NCBI GenBank assembly: GCA_023134875.1
Contig: JAGLUH010000462.1
Location: forward strand, 1-6,046
DNA: 6,046 bases
Origin: Candidatus Zixiibacteriota bacterium
GTDB lineage: Bacteria; Zixibacteria; MSB-5A5; CAIYYT01
Reading direction: 5' to 3'
Part shown: piece after piece, positions 1 to 5,761 of the stretch
Layout of the letters: every line of letters begins with the position of its first letter
Position numbering within the stretch: position 1 is the first letter of the stretch
Program-made: the position numbers and the translations under genes
Notes under the pieces: model-generated
What the model was told of the DNA's origin: nothing
The model's database searches: none
The model's input: only the letters and a program-made list of their open reading frames with translations

Positions 1-1
1 C

Positions 2-190
2 CTCGAAGTCTACAATATCGCTGGCCAGAAGGTCACGACGCTGGCGAGCGGCATGATGGCAGCCGGTTATCACCGAGTCAGTTTCGCCGGTAGCGATGAT
101 TCCGGCAACCAGTTGGCGAGTGGCATCTACCTCTATCGACTGGTTACCGACAACTTCTCAGAGACAAAGAAGATGCTGCTGATTAAATAG
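2..190 (+). CDS. C-terminal fragment of a secreted/surface protein with FlgD-Ig-like (Por-type) sorting tail
   Basis: An open frame runs from the window edge to TAG at 188-190, giving 62 residues. The start lies outside the window. The visible sequence has the pattern of the FlgD Ig-like / type IX secretion (type A) C-terminal domain: an initial strand LEVYNIAGQKV, a middle strand ending GYHRVSFAG, then DDSGNQLASGIYLYRL and a closing TKKMLLIK. The family pattern is VYDxxGrxVxtL...G.h.v.WdG.D..G..v.sGvYfyrl...KmvLlk. Here the usual Trp of the WDG stretch is replaced (FAGSDD). Such tails end large exported enzymes, adhesins or hydrolases in FCB-group bacteria and either direct export through a Por-type system or simply fold as a terminal Ig-like module. 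The function of the main body cannot be told. The gene converges on the aro operon and is followed by its own terminator at 231-261. Confidence 0.8.
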   Translation, partial: LEVYNIAGQKVTTLASGMMAAGYHRVSFAGSDDSGNQLASGIYLYRLVTDNFSETKKMLLIK

Positions 191-356
191 CCGCCGGTAG
201 TCCCATATCATCGGCAATCAGTAAAGTCCGAAACCCCACCTGACAACCAGGTGGGGTTTTTCTTTCACTCGATCATTACCACATTGCCCGTGGTTCGCAA
301 AAGGGATTATCGCAGCCATAATGGTTTTCAACTATGGAGGGTGGTCGAATCCGTTT
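191..356. other. Convergent intergenic region between the secreted-protein gene and aroQ
   Basis: These 166 bases separate two converging genes. Apart from the terminator at 231-261 they hold no convincing gene. Two weak inverted repeats are visible: ACCAC (278-282) with GTGGT (290-294), and CCATA (316-320) with TATGG (333-337). Read on the minus strand, the second is followed within about 15 bases by a short TTTT. Neither is strong enough to call a terminator for the aro operon. The end of the aro transcript may rely on one of these, on the 231-259 hairpin read in reverse, or on Rho. Confidence 0.5.
231..261 (+). terminator. Rho-independent terminator of the plus-strand secreted-protein gene
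   Basis: A perfect 12-bp inverted repeat, AAACCCCACCTG (231-242) and CAGGTGGGGTTT (248-259), encloses a 5-base loop ACAAC. The descending arm runs straight into TTTTT (257-261) and then CTTTC. This is a textbook intrinsic terminator about 40 bases after the stop at 190. Read on the minus strand the same hairpin is followed only by TTT and then CGGACTTTAC, so it would be a weaker but possible terminator for aroQ transcripts coming from the other side. Confidence 0.9.
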
Positions 357-794
357 CTAATCCTGGAAGGAATCGATCAGATACTGTGCTGCCAGAAGAT
401 AGCCGCGCCATCCCAAACCGCTGATCAGGCCGACAGCGCCACGCGCGGTGATCGATCGCTGCCGGAACTCCTCTCGCCTGCTGAGATTGGAGAGATGAAC
501 CTCCACCACCGGCACTTCTGCCGCCAGCAACGCATCCAGAATCGCAACAGAAGTATGACTGAAACCACCGGCATTGATTATGATGCCGGCGATATCAGTA
601 CGATTGGCCTGCAGCAAATCAATTATCTCTCCCTCGGAATTCGACTGATGGCAGGAAACCGTAAAGCCGAACTTGCCGGCAAAGGTCTCAATCTCATGGT
701 TGATCTCGCTTAACGTAGTATGGCCGTAGACCTCCGGCTCTCGTTCTCCCAGCAGGTTCAGGTTGGGGCCGTGAATCACCACAATCTTTTTCAT
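357..794 (-). CDS. aroQ: 3-dehydroquinate dehydratase, type II
   Basis: This cytosolic enzyme removes water from 3-dehydroquinate to give 3-dehydroshikimate, step 3 of the pathway. The 145-residue length is normal for the type II family (about 140-150), a small flavodoxin-like fold that usually forms a dodecamer. Visible family motifs, in order, are GPNLNLLG at 9-16, the flexible lid with Arg18 and the proton-abstracting Tyr23, QSNSEG at 50-55, the IINAGG stretch with Asn74, the SHTS segment with His80, EVHLSN at 98-103 with His100, and REEFR ending at Arg111. All expected catalytic and substrate-binding residues are therefore present. The ATG overlaps the aroB stop as ATGA (791-794). A purine-rich AAGGGAG (complement of 806-812) lies 11 bases upstream, a slightly long spacing that fits coupled translation. 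It is the last gene of the operon. It is unrelated to the type I AroD enzyme. Confidence 0.97.
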   Translation of the reverse strand: MKKIVVIHGPNLNLLGEREPEVYGHTTLSEINHEIETFAGKFGFTVSCHQSNSEGEIIDLLQANRTDIAGIIINAGGFSHTSVAILDALLAAEVPVVEVHLSNLSRREEFRQRSITARGAVGLISGLGWRGYLLAAQYLIDSFQD

Positions 795-1861
795 CTGCTA
801 TACCACTCCCTTGTATCATACCAGGCGCGTTTGAATTGCTGATAGGTAATCGGTTTCTCCCGATAGCTACCCGGTTTGTCTACCAGAATATAACTGATTT
901 CCCTGCCAACACATTTCTTGTCATGCTTTATCTTCTGCCATAAGGTTTGCGGCGTCACGCGATTGGTGTTGTAACGGCGATAGATTGAGAGTATCGCTTC
1001 CCCGATCTTATCGTGATCGGCGGCAGAAAGATCAAGATGTAACCGCGAGAGCCGGAGAGCGACCAGCATACCGAGCGCTATCGCCCGGCCATGCGATGAG
1101 CAGGTTAAGGTTTCATAAGCATGGCCGGTAGTGTGACCGAAATTCAATACTCGTCGCAGCCCTTGTTCCCAGGGATCACGATTGACAATCTCAACCTTGA
1201 GCCGCACCGCGTCAGCAACCAGTGTTTCCAAACCCTCCCCCTTTATCAGTCCCGCTATCCGGGCGGAGTAGCGCGCGAAAGATTCAGCGTCATAAGCAGC
1301 GAAGAGCTTGACCGCTTCCACCAGCCCATCTTTGATCGACCGGCGGGGAAGAGTCTCAAGAAAGTGCTGATCGCAAACAACCAGCCGCGGGGGATGAAAA
1401 GAACCGATAATGTTCTTGATGCCTTTATAGTTGATCGCTGTCTTGCCGCCGATGGCGGCATCGATCTGGCCCAGCAGAGTGGTCGGAATCAGGATCGTGT
1501 CGATTCCCCGCATATAGCAGGATGCCGCCAGGCCGGTAATGTCAGTGACAACACCGCCACCAATGGCAATCAGTAAGCTACGACGGTCAGCCTGGTTTGA
1601 CATTAGCCACTCAAGTAACGCGAAAAGCTGGCGGTGGGTTTTGTATCTTTCACCGGAGGGGAAACGATATACTCTTACTCCCGACAACGTACTCGACAGC
1701 AGTAACCGATGTAATCGGTACACGGTCTCATCCACAACCGCCAGAACCGAACTGTATTTCCCATACAAATCGGCGGGCAGACACTGATGCAATATGTCAG
1801 AGCCGCAGTAAATCGGCGTTGAGGTTGCCGGCTGAGGAAAACGACATACAAACTTCTTCAT
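791..1861 (-). CDS. aroB: 3-dehydroquinate synthase
   Basis: AroB converts DAHP to 3-dehydroquinate, step 2, using NAD+ and a divalent metal (usually zinc). Numbering is from the ATG at 1861 (356 residues, normal for the family). The N-terminal NAD domain shows GERYK at 70-74, GGGVVTDITG at 101-110 and PTTLLGQIDAAIGGKT at 126-141, followed by the NIIGSFHPP segment near 150-158. The C-terminal domain has the metal ligands Glu182 (GLVEAVK), His243 (LNFGHTTGHA) and His257 (HGRA), and a late DKK motif. The residue after HG is Arg, where many homologues have Glu. Start choice: ATG at 1861 gives an ATGA overlap with the aroK stop, as at three other junctions, with AAGGA about 12 bases upstream. The alternative ATG at 1873 would add MALA, but its AAGGA would touch the start codon. 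It could also be used, giving a 16-base overlap. Confidence 0.96.
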   Translation of the reverse strand: MKKFVCRFPQPATSTPIYCGSDILHQCLPADLYGKYSSVLAVVDETVYRLHRLLLSSTLSGVRVYRFPSGERYKTHRQLFALLEWLMSNQADRRSLLIAIGGGVVTDITGLAASCYMRGIDTILIPTTLLGQIDAAIGGKTAINYKGIKNIIGSFHPPRLVVCDQHFLETLPRRSIKDGLVEAVKLFAAYDAESFARYSARIAGLIKGEGLETLVADAVRLKVEIVNRDPWEQGLRRVLNFGHTTGHAYETLTCSSHGRAIALGMLVALRLSRLHLDLSAADHDKIGEAILSIYRRYNTNRVTPQTLWQKIKHDKKCVGREISYILVDKPGSYREKPITYQQFKRAWYDTREWYSR

Positions 1862-2391
1862 TGCGAGAGCCATTCCTTGTACATAACCGCAACTTGTCGA
1901 GCGGTTTCTTCCGGGTCGATCTCGGTGGTATCGATTCGATGGGTAACTGACCGGTAATGGTCTTTTCTAGCTTGATATATCTTGTTCAGGCGCGTTTGCG
2001 GGTTGGTTCCGGTAAGGAGCGGACGTCCGCTGTTGTTTTCAAGTCGTTGTGCCAATTCCTCAACAGATGCGTGGAGGTAAATAACCAGGCCATTGACAAT
2101 AGCCAGATCGGAATTCGCTTGCGGCAAAAGCATCCCCCCACCGACGGCGATCACTTGTCTTTCTGCGGTTACGATCTCCTGCAAAAGTCGGCGCTCCTGA
2201 TCGCGCCAGTATTTCTCTCCCAACTCGGTAAATACTTCCGTCACCGATCGTGACAATCTTTGTTCGATCACCTGGTCGGTATCAATGAAGGAATAATCAA
2301 GGATAGCGGCCAGTCGTTTACCGACGGTTGTCTTGCCTGCTCCCATCATACCGGTCAGGAAGAGATTCTTTTTCCTACCTTGATTTGACAT
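1858..2391 (-). CDS. aroK: Shikimate kinase
   Basis: AroK phosphorylates shikimate at the 3-hydroxyl with ATP, step 5, in the cytosol. The protein has 177 residues, typical of this small nucleoside-monophosphate-kinase-like family. Motifs: Walker A GMMGAGKT at 14-21; FIDTD at 35-39, with Asp37 for the magnesium site and Asp39 for shikimate binding; GEKYWRDQE at 58-66 with shikimate-contacting Arg63; AVGGG at 82-86; the lid GRPLL with Arg123; and ARKDHY with Arg142 near the end. The set is complete. The open frame continues upstream to 2517, but that extension is an Arg/Ser-rich stretch unlike the family and only reads through aroC in another frame. The ATG at 2391 places LFLTGMMGAGKT at the expected distance from the N-terminus. 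It overlaps the end of aroC by 17 bases, the longest overlap of the operon, and its Shine-Dalgarno is poor (CAGGG about 13 bases upstream). Confidence 0.96.
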   Translation of the reverse strand: MSNQGRKKNLFLTGMMGAGKTTVGKRLAAILDYSFIDTDQVIEQRLSRSVTEVFTELGEKYWRDQERRLLQEIVTAERQVIAVGGGMLLPQANSDLAIVNGLVIYLHASVEELAQRLENNSGRPLLTGTNPQTRLNKIYQARKDHYRSVTHRIDTTEIDPEETARQVAVMYKEWLSQ

Positions 2392-3508
2392 GCTTGAGAT
2401 AGGCCCTGAAGTTGGTAAGCGCCTCGGCGATGGAGTCACCGCCGAATTTCTCACTGAATAGATAGGCAAACACCAGCGCCGCCGCCGCCTCACAGATGAC
2501 ACCGCCAGCCGGCACAATACAGGTATCAGAACGAACGTAGAGTGCGCGCGTGAGTTTCCTGCTCTTCAGGTTCATAGAGTCCAGCGGCTCGCCCAGAGTT
2601 GAAATCGGTTTGAAGTAAGCGCATAGGACTATCTCCGCACCAGTGGTGATGCCGCCGAGGATACCGCCGCAGTTGTTTGATTGCGTCACGAATCCTTTTC
2701 GCTTGTCATAACCAATAGGATCATGAACCTCACTACCGGCTGAGGCGGCAGCAGCAACAGCATCACCGATTGCGACAGCCTTGACGGATGGCACACTCAT
2801 TAAAGTGGCAGCAAGCCGGCTGTCGGCGCGCCGATCCCATTGTACATAACTACCCAGGCCAACCGGAACACCGGCAATCACGATCTCGGCCACGCCACCA
2901 AGAGTATCTTTGGTTTCGATAGCATGATCGATAGCCTCAATCATCTCCTGGCCAATCCTCTTGTCGGCGCAGCGCACCGGTGAGGTTTCGATCGTCCTGA
3001 TGCGAGCAGGAGTGAACCTGACCGGTTTATCATTTACCACCGGGCCGATCCGGCGGGTATGTGAATAGAGCTTAACACCAAAGCAAGCGAGATATTGCTT
3101 AGCGACAGTGCCGGCCGCAGTGCGAGCGGCCGTCTCACGGGCGGAGGCACGTTCAATCACAGGTTGGATGTCATCAAAACCATACTTGAGATAGCCGGCC
3201 AAGTCGGCATGACCGGGTCGGGGCACTAGTTGTCGTTGATGTCGTTTATTCTTCCAGTTCTTATAATCCTGATTGCGAATGACAATAGTAATCGGGCTGC
3301 CAATGGTTCTGCCCCTCCAGAGACCGGAGGTAATTTCCGCCTTATCGCGTTCGATCTGCATACGCCGTCCCCGTCCATAACCATGCTGGCGACGTCTCAA
3401 CTCATGTGTGATCTGATCGATATCGAGCTTGAGTCCGGCGGGAAGACCTTCGACAATAGTAGTCAGCATCGGGCCATGCGATTCGCCGGCGGTCAGGTAC
3501 CTGATCAT
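2375..3508 (-). CDS. aroC: Chorismate synthase
   Basis: AroC eliminates phosphate from EPSP to give chorismate, step 7. It needs reduced FMN, although the reaction has no net redox change. The 377-residue length fits the longer, Bacillus-like form. Motifs: GESHG at 8-12 with His11; an Arg-rich segment and GYGRGRRM at 43-50; RPGHAD at 97-102 with His100; RASARETA at 120-127; GSEVHDPIG at 258-266; SNNCGGILGGITTG at 277-290; FKPISTL at 299-305; and RSDTC at 326-330. The usual AVEIGxGF-like segment reads AVAIGDAV (244-251), a local deviation. Nothing shows whether the protein has its own flavin reductase activity; no extra domain is present, so it probably depends on a separate source of reduced FMN. 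The ATG overlaps the aroE stop as ATGA (3505-3508), and AGGAAGG (complement of 3519-3525) sits 10 bases upstream, one of the better ribosome sites inside the operon. Confidence 0.97.
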   Translation of the reverse strand: MIRYLTAGESHGPMLTTIVEGLPAGLKLDIDQITHELRRRQHGYGRGRRMQIERDKAEITSGLWRGRTIGSPITIVIRNQDYKNWKNKRHQRQLVPRPGHADLAGYLKYGFDDIQPVIERASARETAARTAAGTVAKQYLACFGVKLYSHTRRIGPVVNDKPVRFTPARIRTIETSPVRCADKRIGQEMIEAIDHAIETKDTLGGVAEIVIAGVPVGLGSYVQWDRRADSRLAATLMSVPSVKAVAIGDAVAAAASAGSEVHDPIGYDKRKGFVTQSNNCGGILGGITTGAEIVLCAYFKPISTLGEPLDSMNLKSRKLTRALYVRSDTCIVPAGGVICEAAAALVFAYLFSEKFGGDSIAEALTNFRAYLKHVKSR

Positions 3509-4317
3509 GTCGCCTGTGCCTTCCTGATTATCCGGACAATACCGTTCACACTAACCTCATTTCCGGTCATGATTTTAAAACTTGCAGCCGCCTGAACCGC
3601 CAGCATGTAGAGGCCATTTTGATAATTGCTGGTTGACGTTTCTGCTTCGTCATACCTCAGCTCAAACAGTTTGGCAGCCAAGGCCAGCTTCTTCCTGGAT
3701 AGAAGCCGACGCAAGGGCAGTGGCGTGCAGTTGACACAAAGATCACAGGCGTCGAAATCAGCGATTCTTTTTTCAAACATCATTTCCTGATAGTCAACGT
3801 TGGCGGACAACTTCCTCAGGAACGAATCGAAGTCCACGCGCCGCTTTTCTGAATGGTGGTATACCGTGATCCGGGCTGCCTGCTGACGGGCAAGATAGCA
3901 AAAGACCGTCCGGGCGGCGCCACCGCTGCCGACGAGAGTAATTATCCTATCCTTGACATCAAGCCGCAGTTTTCTCTCGATGGTTGCGGCAATACCGGTG
4001 TAGTCGGTATTGTAGCCATGAAGTTTCCCCCGACAGTTGATGACCAGGTTTACCGCACCGGTTGCGCGGGCTATGGGGTCAAGCTTGGCGGTGTACGATA
4101 GGATATCAACCTTGAAAGGTGTAGTCACATTGAAAGCGCTCAAATTCAAAAGTCTGATAGCATCGATAAAACGCCCAAGCTCCTGCGGACGAAGGCAGAA
4201 TATCTTGTAGAGAGCCGCTATCTTTTCCCGGGCGAAGAGAGTATTGTGAATCACCGGTGAGAGGGAATAGCCGATATTCCGGCCGACAATGCCAAATATG
4301 TGAGCGTTGTTGTTCAT
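3505..4317 (-). CDS. aroE: Shikimate dehydrogenase (divergent)
   Basis: AroE reduces 3-dehydroshikimate to shikimate with NADPH, step 4. The total of 270 residues is normal. The substrate domain is clear: YSLSP at 17-21, NVTTPFK at 63-69 with catalytic Lys69, GAVN at 87-90, and GYNTDYTG at 101-108 with catalytic Asp105. The nucleotide domain has LVGSGGAARTV at 128-138. VNCTPL at 195-200 stands where VNATP/TS-like sequence is usual. Near the end, NGLYMLAVQAAASF at 234-247 includes the expected Gln242. Odd points: the cofactor loop that usually reads NRT after the second strand appears as HHS (154-156), with basic KRR just after; GAVN is followed by Leu instead of Thr; and between ELRYD (219-223) and NGLYML about ten residues usual in the family seem missing. 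The catalytic pair is intact, so an active enzyme is likely, but cofactor preference (NADP or NAD) is uncertain. The ATG overlaps the aroA stop as ATGA. Confidence 0.93.
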   Translation of the reverse strand: MNNNAHIFGIVGRNIGYSLSPVIHNTLFAREKIAALYKIFCLRPQELGRFIDAIRLLNLSAFNVTTPFKVDILSYTAKLDPIARATGAVNLVINCRGKLHGYNTDYTGIAATIERKLRLDVKDRIITLVGSGGAARTVFCYLARQQAARITVYHHSEKRRVDFDSFLRKLSANVDYQEMMFEKRIADFDACDLCVNCTPLPLRRLLSRKKLALAAKLFELRYDEAETSTSNYQNGLYMLAVQAAASFKIMTGNEVSVNGIVRIIRKAQAT

Positions 4318-5585
4318 GCCGTCAATCCCGCAATAGCATCGTAAAACTCAGGCGCAGATATGGAAATCAGGTCATGATACTTGCCGCTGACGTTGCCGTC
4401 GCGGATCAGGTTGATAATTTCAATTGTCGCCGCCAGGCGATGATCGCCCTGGTGCTGTGGCAGCGCGCGGCGATCACCGATCCCGCCGGTGACGATTAGA
4501 TCATCACCGTTCACCTCTGCTTTGCCACCGGAACAGTTGATTATTTGCATGATTCCGCTCAAGCGGTCACTCTCCTTTACCCTCAGTTCTCCGACGTTGC
4601 AAATCCGGGTCTTTCCCGAAGCGAACATAGCGGCGGCAGCAAGGATAGGAACCTCATCGATGAAAATGACCGGCGGGTACTTGCCGGTGTCGATACCGAC
4701 AAGCGGCGATTCCCTGACTATCACATCCGCGACCGGCTCACCATAGCGCTCACTTTGATTCTCGATAGTGATATCGCCGCCCATCTCCTTCAGTATTGCC
4801 AAGATGCCGGTTCGGGTGGGGTTTATCAAGAGGTTCCTGATACGAATCTCACTGCCCCTGGTCAGAAGGGCGGGGACAATAAGAAAAGCAGCAGTGGATA
4901 TATCACCGGCGACATGATACTCAAAAGCTTTGATTTCAACGCCCGGTCTCAGGGTAGTCACCTCCTGGCTTGAAGTAATGTCAACCCCCTGCCAGGCGAG
5001 AAAGCGCTCGGTGTGGTCACGCGATTGATCGGGTTCGCTGTAACTGGTTGTGCCGTCGGCGTGGAGCGCGGCCAGCAGAACCGCTGATTTAACCTGAGCG
5101 GAAGCAACCGGCGAACGATAGGAAATACCCCGCAGCGGTCTGCCGCTGACCGTGACCGGCGGCGAATCGGAACCGCCCCGAGTGTGTATATCCGCTCCCA
5201 TTTCCCGTAGCGGCGTTATCACCCTTTGGATCGGGCGCGATTGCAGTGACTGATCGCCGGTAAGTACGCAGGAAACATCGCTGCCGGCCAGGACACCGAA
5301 TGATAATCGCAGGGTCGTTGCCGAATTGCCGCAGTAGAGCGCCTTTTCATTAGTCGCCAGGCGGTGAAATCCGCTGCTTTCGACAATCAACTCATCAGGG
5401 TTGCCCGCACAGCGAACACCCAGCGACTGATAGAGCGATTTCGTCATCGCCACATCAATACCGCCGGAGAGATTACGCAACACCGACTTCCCTTTAGCCA
5501 AAGCGGCAAAGATGATGGCGCGGTGAGAGAGAGATTTGTCGCCTCGCAATTCGATCGTGCCTCTTAGCTGCGGCTGATTTGACAT
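4314..5585 (-). CDS. aroA: 3-phosphoshikimate 1-carboxyvinyltransferase (EPSP synthase), class II-like
   Basis: AroA transfers the enolpyruvyl group of PEP to shikimate 3-phosphate, step 6, and is the target of glyphosate. The 423 residues are normal for its two-domain inside-out barrel fold. Motifs: GDKSLSHR at 15-22 (Lys17, Arg22); CGNSATTLR at 85-93; SLQSRP at 113-118 with Arg117; SAQVK at 162-166; RDHTE at 189-193; NPTR at 255-258; FIDEVP at 308-313 with Asp310; RVKESDR at 335-341; and GDHRLA at 380-385. The four short motifs GDKS, SAQVK, RDHTE and NPTR together are the signature of class II EPSP synthases. Ala89 stands where the glyphosate-sensitive class I enzymes have Gly (Gly96 in E. 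coli), and the late class I Lys411 region reads SAPEF. It is the first gene of the operon. The ATG is preceded by GAGGA at 5-base spacing and a promoter. Confidence 0.97.
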   Translation of the reverse strand: MSNQPQLRGTIELRGDKSLSHRAIIFAALAKGKSVLRNLSGGIDVAMTKSLYQSLGVRCAGNPDELIVESSGFHRLATNEKALYCGNSATTLRLSFGVLAGSDVSCVLTGDQSLQSRPIQRVITPLREMGADIHTRGGSDSPPVTVSGRPLRGISYRSPVASAQVKSAVLLAALHADGTTSYSEPDQSRDHTERFLAWQGVDITSSQEVTTLRPGVEIKAFEYHVAGDISTAAFLIVPALLTRGSEIRIRNLLINPTRTGILAILKEMGGDITIENQSERYGEPVADVIVRESPLVGIDTGKYPPVIFIDEVPILAAAAMFASGKTRICNVGELRVKESDRLSGIMQIINCSGGKAEVNGDDLIVTGGIGDRRALPQHQGDHRLAATIEIINLIRDGNVSGKYHDLISISAPEFYDAIAGLTA

Positions 5586-5590
5586 CAGAT

Positions 5591-5595
5591 TCCTC
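5591..5595 (-). promoter_or_regulatory. Ribosome binding site of aroA
   Basis: The minus strand reads GAGGA, then five bases (ATCTG), then the ATG at 5585. It has near-ideal sequence and spacing and is the best in the operon. It fixes the aroA start. The later genes mostly have weaker sites and overlap the gene before them. Confidence 0.8.
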
Positions 5596-5617
5596 GCCCC
5601 GATTTATACATAGTAAC

Positions 5618-5646
5618 ATAAAATCGAGCCTGATTCGATCTGTCAA
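5618..5646 (-). promoter_or_regulatory. Predicted sigma70-like promoter of the aro operon
   Basis: On the minus strand a perfect -35 hexamer TTGACA (complement of 5641-5646) is followed after exactly 17 bases by TTTTAT (complement of 5618-5623), which matches four of six bases of the -10 consensus. Transcription would start near 5611, leaving a leader of about 26 bases before the aroA ATG. That is too short for an attenuator or riboswitch, and no operator palindrome stands out. The -10 assignment is the weaker part, because the following AT-rich stretch (TTACTATGTATAAA) offers alternatives at longer spacing. Confidence 0.6.
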
Positions 5647-5688
5647 GCGATGTTCGGACGGTCTGGCGGCTTGAATCAGAAGCTAAAG

Positions 5689-5715
5689 AAAAAGCCCCAT
5701 CACCATGACGGGGCT
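5689..5715 (-). terminator. Rho-independent terminator after secG
   Basis: The minus strand reads AGCCCCGTCA, loop TGG, TGATGGGGCT, forming a 10-bp stem with one G-U pair (5693-5715), followed by TTTTTCTTT. It lies about 46 bases after the secG stop and upstream of the aro promoter, so it should separate the secG transcript from the aro operon although both run the same way. Confidence 0.88.
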
Positions 5716-5761
5716 ACATCGATTCAATCAGTATGGGCGGGGAATGCGAGTAAATGATTAA

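Noticed and set aside
278..337. Small inverted repeats as terminators of the aro operon
   Set aside because: The stems are only about 5 bp and lack a proper T run on the minus strand.
321..713. Plus-strand open frame of 130 codons opposite aroQ
   Set aside because: It lies almost wholly antisense to aroQ, whose motifs are complete. The plus-strand translation shows no domain or family pattern.
1121..1950. Several plus-strand open frames opposite aroB and the end of aroK
   Set aside because: They are antisense to strongly supported enzymes, overlap one another in different frames, and show no recognisable protein features.
2392..2517. N-terminal extension of aroK to the ATG at 2517
   Set aside because: The added 42 residues are Arg/Ser-rich, unlike any shikimate kinase N-terminus, and only reflect aroC read in another frame.
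4545..4973. Plus-strand open frame of 142 codons opposite aroA
   Set aside because: Shadow of aroA; no family pattern in the translation.
5586..5640. Riboswitch or Trp/Phe/Tyr attenuator upstream of aroA
   Set aside because: The predicted leader is about 26 bases, with no leader peptide and no alternative hairpins.
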